From Gordionus sp. m RMFG-2023 (Eukaryota; Nematomorpha; Gordioida; Chordodea; Parachordodidae), in contig NC_088775.1 of the NCBI RefSeq assembly GCF_954871325.1, forward strand, positions 78,221,561 through 78,285,560: DNA of 64,000 nt. Reading direction: 5' to 3'. The translations under genes were made by a program, and so were the position numbers. This document shows, piece after piece, positions 20,780-34,127 of the stretch; the first letter of the stretch is position 1; each line of letters begins with the position of its first letter. The notes beneath the pieces are model-generated. The model saw only the letters and a list, made by a program, of their open reading frames with translations, had not been told where the DNA came from and searched no databases.

Positions 20780-23700
20780 TGGGATGTGTTGTAAACATGC
20801 AAATGATGTAATATTTTTTACCAAAAATAAAATTATCTTTTGTTATATTCATATTTTAGAATTTTGTTTATATTTCCAGAGGAATTTGGCTGTTAAAAAT
20901 GAATGATTATAAAATTTGAATAATTAGTTAAAGTTCATAAAAAGTTTATATAAGAAAGAATTGTTTTGATAATTATTATTGAAATTTTTACTTTTAAAAT
21001 TGTTATATTTAATATTAATAAATTAAAATCTTATTCCATATTTAATTTCTGACTCTGATATACACAAATCTGAAAAGTGTTACCGAAGTGTGGAAAATTT
21101 AAAATTAATTTGAACCAGGGAGAGAAGATTTCATTAGGGAATTTAAGGTAAAAATAAAAAACGATTGATTCATGATATATTTATTTTATAAACTATTAAT
21201 AATTTTGGTAATATTTCTATATTCTAATAATTTCGTTAGATTATTTAAACTTTATTTTAATTAGATTTTTGTTAAGTACGTCGTGATATATATTACACAG
21301 ATAAGTATGTGGAATTTGTTAATAGATAATATGTTGTTAATAGTTCTTGTGTTGATGATTTTAGTTTTTATATTAGGTATAACAATGGGAAGAAATCCGG
21401 CATACGTTAAGATAGAAAGTAGAGAATTAGAAAAATTAAAGAATTTAATTAACGGAGGAAGATAAGACAATATATATAGATAATTATCGACAAATAAGGT
21501 GCTATCGTTGTAGTCAGCCGGGTCACATGCCACGACAGTGTGAATTAACTAAAGATTTGAAGTGCGTGAGATGTGGTAAGAATAGCCATCTAGCAATAAA
21601 AAGCCGAGTGAACAATTTTATAGTGAGATGTAATAAATGTGGTCAAGATGGACACACACAAGAAAGGTATAAGAACTGACTAGGAGAAATAAAATTTAAT
21701 TTTAATGATAATTTTTTTGATATTAATAAATTTTTGAATTTTGTTAATTATAAATCAAATGACAAAAATAGCAGTATAGATAAAACGAGAGATATAAAGA
21801 TAGAAAGTAGAAATTGCGAAATTTTATAGAACAAATAATTCGATTTGTGAAGATGTGCAGATTGAATTAGAAGATTTTTTAAATAAAAGTAGATGCGAGA
21901 ATCAAGATAAAAATTGAGGAAGCCGAAATATGTTTTTATTAGATACAGGAGCTGAAATTAGTCTGATGAGTGTAAAAGATTTTAATGATATTGGCCAGAA
22001 GAAGAATTTATGGTAAAAAAAAAATAAGAACCAAACAATTAGATGGTAGTATTGTGAAAATTTGAGGTTATTATAGGATAAGGTTACCTGGAATTAATAA
22101 GTGTATAACTTTATGGATAACTACCCTGAAGATTGAACCAATTTTAGGTTGGTGTGACATAAAGACTATGGGTCCTGTCTATAATTGGTGGAATTTTTTT
22201 GAAATGGTCTCTGAAACTAAGGAGATAAATAATGAAATAGTAAAGAGCGATTTCGATAAAATTAAGCTACCTAGTATGAAAGTTAAACAAGATTTAGTTC
22301 TCGATAAACTTAGAAATCGAACACCAGAATTTTTGATTAGATATAGTGACAAAATAGAAGAGAACAATGTATCAAGAGATATAAAGTTAATAGAGGTAAC
22401 TCCAGTAGAAATCAAAAAACAGAGAATTAAGAATAAAGTAGAACAGGAAGAGATTCTTGAAAGTAAATTCAGCCATGAAATAAACATTATTTTAGATCAG
22501 TACAAGGAGGTTTTTAAAGAGGAATTAGGTACTCTGAAAAATGTTGAAGTATATAAAATTATTGGAGAACTATCAGGCTAAATTTTGTGAATTAAGAAAA
22601 TTACTTTTTTCTTGGATAGAGGAAATAGATAAGGAAATTAAATAAATGGTTAAAAAAAGGTATAATACGGCCAATAGTTCAGAACGTCTGGGCTATACCG
22701 CCAGTTCCCATAAGAAAACCAGATAATAGCTTTAGGTTATGTTATGCTTAGATTATAGGATATAGTTAAATCCATGGATTACAACAGTAAAATATCATTT
22801 ACCGAGAATAGAACAATTATTGGCTAATTTAAAAGTGGCCGAAGATAGATTTTTTTAATGCATATTTACAGATTAAGCCGAATGAGAATACAAGCAAAAT
22901 GTTATACAAAACATAGAGGGTTGTTTGAATGCAGATTGCCATTTGGGTTGAAAGTATCTGCTCCAATATTTCAGAGGACTATGGCTGCTTTATTTCAAGG
23001 AAGCGGAATAATGTATTATTTAGACGATGTTTTGATATCAGGTAGAACAGAAGAGGAACATAATCAAGATTAATTAAAGTATTAAACATAATTTTAGAAA
23101 ATGGTTTAAGAGCGAATATAAAAAATTGGTATTTTTGAGATAACGTATTTAGGACATATAATTAAAGAAAATAAAATTTCTCCGATTGCAAAGAATTAGA
23201 TAAGATTATGAACACGAGAGCACCGAATAATAAAACAGAAATGCAAGCGTTTTTAGGAGCTGCTAATTATTATCATCATTACACCGTTGTATGAATTATT
23301 AAAAAAAAAAAATTTGAATTGGGAGTATTACATAAAGAAAGTTTTTAAATATTGAAGATAAGGATGGTGGAAAGACCTATTTTGAATTGTTTAATGAGAC
23401 ATTAGATATTATTTTAGCTGTGGATGTATCTAATGAAGGTATAGGAGGATCTTTATTACAAATGGTTGATAATGTAGAAAAGCTGATTTTATTTTTGCCA
23501 AGACAGTATAACAGTACTGAAAAAACTACTCTACAATAGAAAAAGTAGCTTTAGCAGTCAATAACCATTGGTAGATTTATTCAAAAAAGACAATAAAGAA
23601 TTAATAATTTCACGAGGTTGCAAAAATGGTTAATCTAAGTTGGTTATTTCGATTTTAAATAGATTCAGAGCGGATAAACAAAATCGTTTACCAGATATAT

Positions 23701-25330
23701 TATCAAAATTGTTTAATAACGAAGTAGAAAACAAAAATATAGAGCCAATGATTAATAGTTTTGAATATTTTAACGAAGAAGAAGAATTAAATAATAATAT
23801 TATAAGAGCTTGTAGATACAAGAGGAAGACCGATAACTTTGGAGCTAGTATATAAGATATACAAGCAAGTTGATGAATTATAAGAATTAGAGCTTGTTTG
23901 AAAGGAGATACAGGATGGAAAAGTGAAGACAAAGCATTTAAAAACATAAAGAGTAAAATAAATATAGAAGAAAATTGTTTAATGATAGGATATAGCTTAG
24001 TGATACCAAATAGGTTAAGAAAAGATATTCTAGCAGCGATAAATACCGGACATCAAGGTATAGAAAGAATGAAGAACGAGTGTATATTTGGTGGCCAGGA
24101 TGAATAGTGAAATAGAAGAATTAGATAAGAGTTGTGAAACATGTAATATGGGTGCTAATGTGCCACAAAAAACAAGGAAGATAAATGCCTAGAGACAAAT
24201 GTTCCATATGAAAAAATACATGTAGATTTTTTAGAATTTGAAAAGAAAAAATATTTTATCATAGTGTTCAAAATGGATAGATTGCCAACAGGTGTCAGGA
24301 CTAACAACAAGCGTAGCTTTGGATAAGGTAAAAGATTCTGGTAAATATGGATTAATAAAAACTTTAGCAACAAATGGTGGTCTAGCGTTCAAAGGCAAAG
24401 CATTTGAAAAATTTTGTGATTGGTGGGAGATTTAAAATTTATTAGCGCCATCACAAGTAATGGTCAAACTGTACGAATGGTAGCTATAGTTAAAAAGTTG
24501 GTTAAAAAAAGTAAAATATGGAAAAGGAAAATAGTGGTTACTATCGTTAGAATGCAACAATTCTAAGACGAGCAGGGGAAATTTACTAGCAGAGATATTT
24601 TTAGGTAGAAAAGCAAGAATTGAAATTGTATTTCTTGAAAGAAAAAGTAAAGCTAAAAGATACTATATATTGCGAAAAATTTTATGTGTGAAGTTTAGTT
24701 TAGATACTACTGTTTAATTGACCAGTTAAATGGGAGAAGGGTATAGTAAGAAATATAGGAAGAAAAAAGGTCGATGTAGAAATCGAAGGACAAGCAGAAA
24801 TATGTTAAGATATATTAAACAGTTAAGACCTAGATGTGATAAGGAATAACGGATGTTTTAAAATTTATGATAAACATAATTGATTTGTTGTAACAAGTTA
24901 TGAGAATCTTAATTTAAGTGTTGATGATAGACATAATTGAATTGTTTTTTAACAAGTCGGAGAAAATTATGAGAATCATAACTATTGATGATTTAAAATT
25001 GATGATAAACATAATTTATTTGTTTTTGTATAACAAGTGATAATTGTTGCAAGTGGGGTGGTTACATTGAGATTTGGTCGATATATGAGTGTGAGAACGG
25101 TTTAGAATTTATATTGAAACAACTAAAGTCTTTATTTGTGAAGATTTAAATTGTATTTTTATTATATATCTTTGAATTTCTTTATAATAAAAATAACTTG
25201 TAAAAATCAATTTATTTATTTAAGAAAAATTTTATATATCGTTTTTCATTTCCAATACATATATATATATATATGTATTTAGATTAAATTTCTTTTTAGC
25301 ATCATACAAAATGTCCAATTTACATATCAA
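20780..25330 (+). mobile_element. Ty3/gypsy-type LTR retrotransposon fossil
   Basis: An old, extensively broken element, read in plus orientation. Parts recognised in order: an LTR-type segment (20780-21080, shared with 36430-36720); gag-type zinc knuckles near 21495-21680 (CYRCSQPGHMPRQC and relatives); an aspartic protease motif near 21930 (LLDTGAEISLMS); reverse transcriptase near 22680-23080 (LPFGLKVSAPIFQRTM and the YLDD box); RNase H near 23400-23530 (ILAVDVS); integrase near 23900-24450; and an LTR-type segment at 25062-25330 shared with 35283-36010. The gag-protease-RT-RNaseH-integrase order assigns it to Ty3/gypsy. Many breaks mean it is not functional. Confidence 0.85.
24850..25050. 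repeat. Short tandem direct repeats near the LTR
   Basis: A unit of about 70-80 bases containing TTGATGATAGACATAATTGA and TTTTTTAACAAGT is repeated about three times with divergence, between the integrase-like region and the right LTR-type segment. Confidence 0.5.
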
Positions 25331-25699
25331 AATCTACAAAAATGGTCTTAATACTAATCGACAAAAAAATTATCACTAAAATAAAAAATTATTTAATAAC
25401 AATAATATTACATACACCACTTAAAATTAAAAAAATTAAAATAAAAAAAATATGTATATGGGAAGTGGAATTAATGTATTTTTATAATATTGAGGTTTTC
25501 TTTTGGAAAAAATTGGAGAAAGGAAGGGATAAAACATAATGAGAAAAATTTATAATCATTATTACGGGGGTCTGTAAGAAATTGGTTATCATGGAAAAAT
25601 AACATTGAGAAGTCGATAACAATTAGTATATCAACAAATCAAATAAATAGGGTGGGGGGTGTGGGAGGGGTCAAACTAGCAATTACTAGCAATTCAATA

Positions 25700-26035
25700 T
25701 AGATTTTTTTCGTAATTATACCCTTGACTTATAAATATATAAGAAAGGTATAATTTACACTATAAATGTGCTAATAATTATCCATAAGAGTTTTTTTCAT
25801 AATCATAACCTTAACTTAGAAAGGTATACATCACACTATATATGGGCTAATGGAAAGGGTCAAAATAGATATCCATAATAGTTTTTTTTCCATAATTATC
25901 TTAACTTAGAAATGTATAAATTACACTATATATGGGATAATGTGGAATGATCAAAATAGCTATCAATAATAATTTTTACGTAATTATACCCTTAACTTAG
26001 AAAGGTATAATTACACTATATATGGGCTAATTGAT
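25700..26035. repeat. Tandem repeat, about 90-bp unit, about 4 copies
   Basis: The words CTTAACTTAGAAAGGTATA and ACACTATATATGGGCTAAT recur at about 25725, 25805, 25890 and 25990 with intervening TTTTTTCATAATTA stretches. No coding content; a minisatellite-like array just right of the LTR fossil. Confidence 0.6.
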
Positions 26036-26799
26036 ATACTATAATAATATTTACTAATACTGGTTTAAAATTTTAATATTATATTACCAAATGCCTGGTA
26101 GTGGTATGTATTACTTTAAAATACTAATTTTTATTATTCAAAATTAAGCTTAATTTAAAAGTTTAACAACATAAAATTTAAAAGTCTTTAAAAGCCTTTT
26201 TGACTGTAAAAAAAATTTGACTACAACATTTTGCATACATATGCGAATACAATAATTCTACATACCTGTGTTCTTGTTTAAAATATCATTCAAATTCGAG
26301 GAGGAACAAATGAAAAATTTCTTTTTTTATATTGAGACTAGTGAATCTTTCTTTTAACAAACGTCTCTTCATATTCAGTGCGAGTATGTTTTCTCCTTAC
26401 CTCATTCTAATGCCTCATCCGAGCCCATTTTTAGCCTGATGAGGACTGCCTGGAAAAAGGAAAATCGGATTGCTTTACATTAGAGAACGAGCTAATGGTT
26501 AAACAAATTTATATTATGTCATGCCAGGAATTTTATAAATATCTCAATAACGACGGTAAACGTTTAGTTCCATTATTTAAATCTCAAATAAAATAAAATA
26601 AACATTATAACTATTTAATTTTCCATATTTTTTTTATATTTTATAAAATCTTATTTATACATTCGCATAAAATAAATATATTTTTTACATTGTAAATCAA
26701 AAATAGAGAGCATTACAATCTCCTCAAACAAGACATCAATGTCTATGGGTATTTTTAAAATATTTGAACATTTTAATTTAGTTTTAACAATGGCGCCAT
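26036..26799. other. AT-rich sequence, nothing firm
   Basis: A GC-richer patch at about 26375-26510 contains GCCTGATGAGGAC but no recognisable gene or RNA. Confidence 0.3.
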
Positions 26800-27660
26800 A
26801 AAATTAATTGTCAATTTTTAACTGTAAAGATGAACACATCTGCAGCATAATTTTATAAATCTTTGTTAAGATTCTTCCGATTGAAACTGCACATTAACAG
26901 CGTGTATCCTACATGTGAAATCATTCCTAAATATACCTCTGCCATTTATTCTTGAAAAAAATTTTCAAAATGTTAGGACAGCTTTTATAATCTATATTTA
27001 AGAAATATTTTTTTAAAGGTTTAAAAAATTATATAATTCTGTCGATGGCGGGCATTAGGAACAAATCGCAACCAACATTGTGCTGACTTAATTCTATAAA
27101 TACCTGGTTTTTGTTTTTTCCAATTCACTGAGGCATTCGCAAATCAGAAAGCTGACATGCAATTTATTGATAATCCCGAGTCTGCTATATTTATTATTAT
27201 ATGGTTAGCTATGTCTTTAGATTCTTCACTATTTGAGGAGAAAAAATTTAATAGTTTAATTGAATCGTCCTTAATTTTGTTGAAATAGCGGAGGATCAAG
27301 AGAAATATTAAAATATTTCCCATATTAGATGCATCTGTTAGAATTGCATATGTATGCCCATCTTTCAAATCGTCAAGAATTGACCTCCTGGATTCAGGTT
27401 CTATAACATTGATGATATCCTTGCTCATTTTTGTTCTACAAGTAAAGTTTTCATTTATCTTGGAGTCGTTAAATATTATGGGGAAAGATTCTATCTATAT
27501 TGTAATGATAAGTAGCTTGTTGTACTATAAGATAAGTGATTACAATTGCCGCAACTGTAGTTGCATCTGTATTATTTCTTATTTATGGATAATATTTTTA
27601 TTTTGCAATGAATGTAGATACACTTCTCTGCACTGATTATAATATTGTGATTGAACTATA
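26800..27660 (-). pseudogene. hAT transposase fragment (copy A)
   Basis: The minus-strand frame at 27144-27428 encodes RRSILDDLKDGHTYAILTDA, then SNMGNILIF and GLSINCMSAF. That is the first part of the catalytic domain in the hAT lineage related to ZMYM/DUF4371-type proteins. Downstream on the minus strand (to about 26830), CHVGNXXHA-like and Leu/Phe-rich stretches continue the alignment with copy B at 28290-28531. About 0.85 kb is homologous to copy B, so it is one of two copies of the same family. Inactivated by several stops and frameshifts. Confidence 0.7.
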
Positions 27661-28009
27661 ATAAATAAAATAATTATCATTGAAATGAGTACAATACTAT
27701 CTTATTATGTATTTAAACTTGATACGTGATAATTAAGCGCCTATTCCTATAATGTTATACACACACGGTAGATTTCCAATTGCGGTCTTGCGGGATATTC
27801 GCATAAAATATTTTAAAATTAAAATTGTTTGTTTTTTTTATAAAATTTTATCTTTACATTCTTTTATACTTAAAAAAGATGGTTGGTTTTTTTTTTATAA
27901 ATTAATATATTTTAATAAATCAAGATGTTATTTTATTTTGAAAAATATTTACCGACTTTACATTTATATAAACTAATTATAACAAATAAAAGGCGGATAA
28001 TTAAGTAAA
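27661..28009. other. AT-rich sequence, possible end of hAT copy A
   Basis: The words TTTCCAATTGCGGTCTTGCG at 27773-27792 match the subterminal part of hAT copy B at 35098-35120, so copy A probably extends to here. No intact terminal repeat was seen. Confidence 0.4.
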
Positions 28010-29131
28010 TTGGCCAGCAAAAAATTTTTTTTTAGCAATTTTTATATTTCTACCGCAAAATACTAAATTTTTCCCGCAATTTGAAAATTTTGACCAACCA
28101 TCAATTGATGGTTTCTGTTCCAAGGTCATAATATTTATACATTTGTAAATAGAGTTATTAAAATCAAATTTTGATTGTAAATATTTTAAAATTGTCTTAA
28201 TAAAAATATCTGCTTCATTTAAAAATGTATTAATTAGAATATTATTTAAACATTTTAATATAATATTTTTAGCAATAGCGCCATAAAATTTATTATCAAT
28301 TTTTGTGAATCTTTATTAATAAAGAATATTCTGATTGCAACTGAATATTAACTGCATGAAGTAGATTTCCTACATGTGAAACTAATCCTAAATATGCTTC
28401 TGCTATTTCATACTCAAAAGAATTTTTCAAAATTTTTGGACAGCTTTTTAAATCTTTATTTAAAAAGTATTTTTTTAAGAGTTTGTAAAATTTTAAAATT
28501 CTATCGATGGCAGGTATTAATGATAACCACCCAGTGGCGTAGCCAGAATTGATCCATTGTGGGGGGGGGGGGATTTGGAATTTTTTTTTTTGGGGGGGGG
28601 GGGCTTCGCTTTCAAACCGCATTTTAAAAATTTGCCAATTTTGTGCTTTATTGGTGTCTAACCACTATGGTAGCCAGCATAAATGAAAAAAAATATTAGT
28701 AACATTTTGGCCAAATTTATGATTAATACGCGACTGAAAGCATTATTCTGAAATCAATGTTTAGTCAATTGTAAATTAATTCAATCCATTGGTGTAGAAA
28801 GAAGAATAAAATCGCACCCCAAACCTCCCATTTTTTATGATCACCCAATATATCTTATTCTATGTTAAAATAATTATTTTAATTAAATTGCATATAACAA
28901 AATTTTGCAGATAATTTCATTATAGATTTTATTTATTATTTATACAATAAAATATATTTATAAATTTTATACATATTATATTAAAAATTTATTCTAAATA
29001 ACTATATTTAAAAAATAGAATTACAATAAAATATAAGTAATTCTTGTGCTTTATTTAAAAAAAATATAATTTAACAATTAAAATATAATTAATACAAATG
29101 AGTATATTAATAAAACATAAATAATTCTTAT

Positions 29132-29452
29132 TAGAGATCCACAAAAGTAGAAAAATCGAAATCGGGCTGGGTCGGGCCTAATATTTTTTAAAAAAATTCG
29201 GGCCGGGTTGGGCCGAACCTTAAAAATTTTTTAAAATATATCTATATATAACAATTTTATGTTATATTTTTTATGTTAAATAAAAATATTTGATTTTATT
29301 TATAAAAACTAGAAGCCATATAACATATATCTTTTATTTTGAGTAATTATAAAAATGAATTTCTATATTTAAATTTAAAAAAAATTTCGGACTTTTTTAA
29401 AATAATTTCGGTCAGGGCCAGGCTTGAAAATTAGGTCCGATGCAGATCATTA
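29132..29452. mobile_element. hAT-type MITE inside the nested hAT
   Basis: It begins TAGAGATCCACAAAAG and ends GATGCAGATCATTA, with flanks ATTCTTAT and ATTCATAG (6 of 8 match). The arms have GGGCTGGGTCGGGCC and GGTCAGGGCCAGGC words and the same interior as the copy at 52480-52824. Confidence 0.78.
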
Positions 29453-29454
29453 AT

Positions 29455-29830
29455 TCATAGTGCAAATGCAATATTTTTATTAAAAATAGTATAATATATA
29501 AATATTATGACTAAAAATTCATTATAATTACGTTTTGAATTTGAAAATTTTATGACTAAGATCATATTATAATAATATAGCAATTTTATAATTTGAAAAG
29601 AGAGGAGTATTGCGAATCCATTTAAACGGCTTTCACCGGTGTTGTTTCTTAAATAGGTTTTTAACCTTTTCAAAGTTGAAAAAGACCTTTCATTAGTGCA
29701 GGTGCTAATCAGTAAGGTAGATAAGATAAAAAGCAATGTTTTGATATTAGGCAGGGAATCTAAAGTGCAATTATACATGAAGGCCTGCAAAGCATATTTT
29801 GGTCTTAAAGAGTACTCTATTCTGTCAAAA
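29455..29830 (-). pseudogene. hAT transposase C-terminal dimerisation domain
   Basis: The minus-strand frame contains LPNIKTLLFILSTLLISTCT, NERSFSTLKRLKTYLRN and GESRLNGFAILLS, the classical hAT dimerisation motif (S-ERSFS-LKR-K-YLR). It belongs to the nested element 28532-30500. Traces of the preceding catalytic part continue leftward on the minus strand (29830-30060), broken by stops. Confidence 0.85.
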
Positions 29831-31227
29831 TTTTTATACTAAAATTCGACATCACAAAGTAAGTTATCATACGATCCTGATAATTCATCAGAATAAAACT
29901 CTGAGATTTTCTTAATATCCTCTCGCGTTTTCTTTAATTGAAATAAAAATGTATAGGGGAGTAAAAATACTTATTTTATAATAATCCTCAATCGTAGATG
30001 CATCAATATTTAAGCGATTGGACTATCTATAAACTACTCTAGGTTTAAAATTTTTAATCCCAAACATATTAGCGATCACCTTTATTTTCTCATTATATTT
30101 CCCAAATTAAATGATATTTCTTTTATTTAAAAATTATAAAAAATTAATTAAAATTTTTAAAACTATCTAATTAGTTTAACAATATGAATTTTTATAAATA
30201 TCTAATTTAACTATGCGAGAAAATATTTACAATATATTTTTATTGTTATTTAATATTTTACATATAATTTTTAATGTATATTTTTAAACCATGTTATCAT
30301 TTAAAATTAAAAATTCTTATTTGTTCATTTTAAATATATTTCATTTTCATATCGTATATAATTTTATTTATAAATTGAAATCATTTTTTAAATAAAATTA
30401 TTTGCAATAAGAAAAAAATTTTCTAAAATTTTATTTTTTCGGAGGTTATGGGGGGGGGGGTTCAACCCTCAATACTCCCCCCCCTTTCTCTACGCCACTG
30501 TAACAACCTGATAGGTACATATCGCAACAACTCACTCCATTTCAAGTCAGACCACTCCACCAACTCTTTTAATTCATTGATGAACTAAATTCGTTGAAAC
30601 ATTTCATCACATTTATTTGACATCTACAGATAGTACATTCATTGCCTTCTTGCAAAAATTATGTAGTATATGGCATATACAGCCAATTAGTAATAATTCC
30701 TTATTGTGCTGCCTTAATTCAGTAAATACACTTTGATTTTTGCCAAAATTTAAAGAGGCATTATCAGTGCAGAAAGCTGACATGCAAATCATTGATAACC
30801 TTGAATTAAGCTATATTTACCATTATGTGGTTAGCTACATCGTTGGATTTTTCACTGTCCGAGGAAAATTTTTTAAACAGTTTTATTGAAATGTTCTTAT
30901 TCTTGTTAACATTTTCCTTATTAGATGCACCTGTAAGAATTGCATATGGATGCCCATCTTTCAAATCGTCTAGAATTTACTTCTAGGATTCAGGTACTAA
31001 TACACTTGTGATAGCCTTGCTCATTTTTGTTCTACCACAAGTAAGATTTGCATTATATTGGAGTCGTTAAATATCATGGGAAAGATTCCACCCACATTGT
31101 GATGATATAGTTCTGTGAATGTTGAACTATATGATAGTTGTGTACGATTTCCGCAACTGTAGTTGCATCTGTATTATTTATTATTTTTGGAGAATATTTT
31201 TTTATGCAATAGATGTTGATATACTCC

Positions 31228-31934
31228 CAGCGTCTACATGACAGGATTTTCACTGGATGCAAACCCCCTTTAAAAACCTTTGCCTACCCCCCTAAAAATT
31301 CACAGCATCTTCGGCGGCGGTGTCTCTTTCTTATTATTTTTACCTATTTAATTTATTGATACTCTTATCAAAGAATTTATAAAGGATAACTTAAATTAAT
31401 CTATCTCTACTACCAACTATTGATATGTTGTGAATATAAAGAATTTATTTTTTAGATAATAAAGAATTTATTTTTTAGATAATAAATAATTTATTTTTTA
31501 GATAATAAAGAATTTATTTTTTAGATAATAAAGATTTTATTTTTTAGATAATAAAGAATATATTTTTTAGATAATAAATTCAATTAAAACCTCCATTATT
31601 TACAATGAATTAATTATTATGGCATTATGAGCTTGCTGAAATATCTATACCTTTTAAATTACATTTATAAGGATAGTTTAATTAAAAAACAATGTGTATG
31701 ATTGTTTGCAATATATAGATTTGGTCAATGAATTCTATTATAATAATTCTATAATAAAAGTATTTACAGAAATAAGCTTTGTCTTATTTCATCCAATGAT
31801 TATATCATTGATTTCATCTCAAAATTTAAAAGATAACCTCCCAAAAAAGTTATCCTACCCCCATTAAAGCAGCCTAACCTCTCAAAAAAAGAGGATGAAA
31901 ACTGTTCCTACCCCTCCCGCTCATGTAGACGCTG
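31228..31934. mobile_element. CAGCGTCTACATGA MITE, left unit of the composite
   Basis: A 707-bp unit with terminal inverted repeats CAGCGTCTACATGA / TCATGTAGACGCTG, subterminal CCCCC-rich arms, a GGCGGCGGTGTC motif, and an internal 23-bp minisatellite. The base after its right end (CTCTGAAC) does not match its left flank, consistent with this end being internal to a larger transposed unit. Confidence 0.75.
31439..31575. repeat. 23-bp minisatellite, about 6 copies
   Basis: The unit GAATTTATTTTTTAGATAAT plus AAA is repeated head to tail with small changes. The sister MITE unit near 34505-34530 has a single related copy, so the expansion occurred in this copy only. Confidence 0.85.
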
Positions 31935-34127
31935 CTCTGAACAATTATTCTGATTTTCATATTTTGTCATTTATTATATTATGCATACAAAATAAACTGG
32001 CATATAAAAAACCACATAATGCCATAATATAATTCTTAGCAACTTACATTGACAAAAGGTTATGAAACTAGTATAACTCTCTGTTACCATTTTAGACAAT
32101 GTTTTATACAATAAACTAATAAGGAAAAATTTTATAGGCCTATACCAAATCAACAATTTTTAAAGAAAAGAGTATAAACGACCAATCCAAATCATAAAAC
32201 TATATGGTAGTTAGAGCTTCCTTTTAGATGACATGATGGAAGCTAGATAAGTAATAGAGATAATTATCGTGAGATATTAAATTTCTAAAAGATTATCTTC
32301 CATTTTAAATGATATATAAACGACTACACCGTTGACCATTATTGTTTATCTAAAATACACAATCATATTCTCTCAGCCGTTGTTGTAATAATCTTAAATT
32401 ACATAGCAACACAAATAATATACACTGGTTAATTTGCAGTAATAGCCATGACACTCGCAATGTAAACTTATATCAGAATTTATTATGTTGGATAAATTGA
32501 TAAATTAAAAACACTAAAAATCTTTGAAAGAAATAATTATACAAATATATTGTAGCCTGGAGTTATTTACACACAGCAATGCCATATTAGAAATGAAACA
32601 TTTTCTAACTATAAAATAAGGACCAGAATGATATGATGAAACAATTAAGATTTTATATATTGTCGATATTATATCTTAAAATAATAGTAGTTTGTAATAA
32701 TATCAAAAATATACTTGTATTAAAAATTTAATTCAAAACTGTTTTTCAAAAAAGAAAAAAATAGAAAAGAGAAGAGAAGAGAAGAGAAGAGAAGAAAAGA
32801 TATCAAATTTATTACATCTATTGCAGGATGGATAATAAAATGTTTAATTTTTAAAATTATTTTTAACTAAATAGATGGCGTTAAATACTTGAATGCATAT
32901 TATTACTATATTTATTATCAAAACCATTTATTAGCAAAACTTATTATAATATTAACTGTAATATATTATATAGTTGTCAAATACGTCTATAAAAGTTTAT
33001 CTAATATTTTATAACCAACTGTATATAATAGAAGTTTATAATCTATATCTCTATTTATTTACTTTTTATAAAGTAATCTCTTATACTTATTTGGATCTTG
33101 AAAATATTTATAGGAATAGGTATGATAATTAAATTTAAAATAAATATACAGTTGATTAGTCATTTTGAACTTTGCTAATTACAATATTAAATTTGTTAAT
33201 TTTGAAATAATATATGATTATATTTATTTAATTAGGGTTATATAATAATTTAAATAATAAAGGTCAATTAAAATTCAACTGTTAAAGCTAAATTAATATT
33301 TAGTTATTGATATTATATTTTTAATACAGAATTTGATTGCAAGCTGACATAGTGAAAATATAATTTATATGTATTAATCTAATCTAATAATTAAAATAGT
33401 ATTCAATTAATAAAAATTTAAATAGTCTTATTAATTTCTAAATAATTAAATCTATATATTACTTAATGGAATTATAAAAGAAATCATTCAGGGAGCTATC
33501 AAAAAAATTCATTTTAGTTCAAGGGGTTATTAAGGAGCCATTAAAAAAAAAATTTGCTTCAGGGGGCTCTTCAAATTTTTCTCAGGGCTCGATCCCCTGT
33601 GCCCCCCCTAGCGACGCCACTGAGCCACATAAATATAGATGCTGGTTAATTTGCAGTCATAACCATGACACTCACTATGTAAACTCTTAGAATTTATTAT
33701 GTTATATAAATTAATAAACCAAAAACATTAAAAATCTTTATAAGAAATAATTATGCAAATATATTGAAGCCTTGAGTTATTTACATGTATAGGATGCTAT
33801 ATCAGAAATGAAACATTTTGTAACTATAAAATAAAAACCAGAGTGATATGATATGATAAAATAAATTAATTAAGATTTTATATATTATTGCCACCTCTAG
33901 TTGGTATATTATATCTTAAAATAATAGTAGTTTGTAATAATATCAAAAATATACTCGTATTAAAAATTTAACTCAAAACTGTTTTTCAAAGAGAAAAAAT
34001 GGCTTTCCTAAAAACACATAAAAAAAAAAGAAGTAAAGTAAAGAATACCTAATAAGATTACATCCATTGTTGGATGAATAATAAGATGTTTAATTTTTAA
34101 TAATATTTTTAAATAAATAGAGAGCAT
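31935..34127. repeat. Interior of the composite: duplicated decayed MITE sequence
   Basis: A segment of about 480 bases at about 32400-32880 is repeated at about 33625-34127 (shared words GAAATGAAACATTTT and ATAATAGTAGTTTGTAATAA). A hAT-type right end CTAGCGACGCCACTG finishes at 33622. Sequence around 32876-32940 reads, in reverse, like the interior of the MITE at 44225-45330. A GAAGA simple repeat lies at about 32765-32800. Confidence 0.55.

Larger units (their letters stand above)
28532..30500 (-). mobile_element. Nested hAT element (CAGTGGCGTAGCC ends)
   Basis: The terminal repeats are CAGTGGCGTAGCCAG at the left and CTACGCCACTG at the right, followed inward by long G or C runs. Flanks TAACCACC (28524-28531) and TAACAACC (30501-30508) form an 8-bp duplication with one mismatch. 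The minus strand carries the C-terminal transposase at 29455-29790. It is itself interrupted by a 321-bp MITE at 29132-29452. The homologous region in copy A lacks it, confirming an insertion. Confidence 0.88.

Noticed and set aside
21261-21533. Short hydrophobic frames on both strands near 21.3-21.5 kb as host membrane proteins
   Set aside because: They lie just before the zinc knuckles of the Ty3/gypsy fossil and are best read as part of it or as chance.
26437-26470. CTGATGAG followed by GGAAAA, resembling a hammerhead ribozyme core
   Set aside because: Stem II and the CGAAA strand do not form, and stems I and III are not visible around it.
31439-31575. Regular short repeats that could suggest a CRISPR array
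   Set aside because: Units are directly abutting with no unique spacers, and the context is a eukaryotic MITE, so it is a minisatellite.
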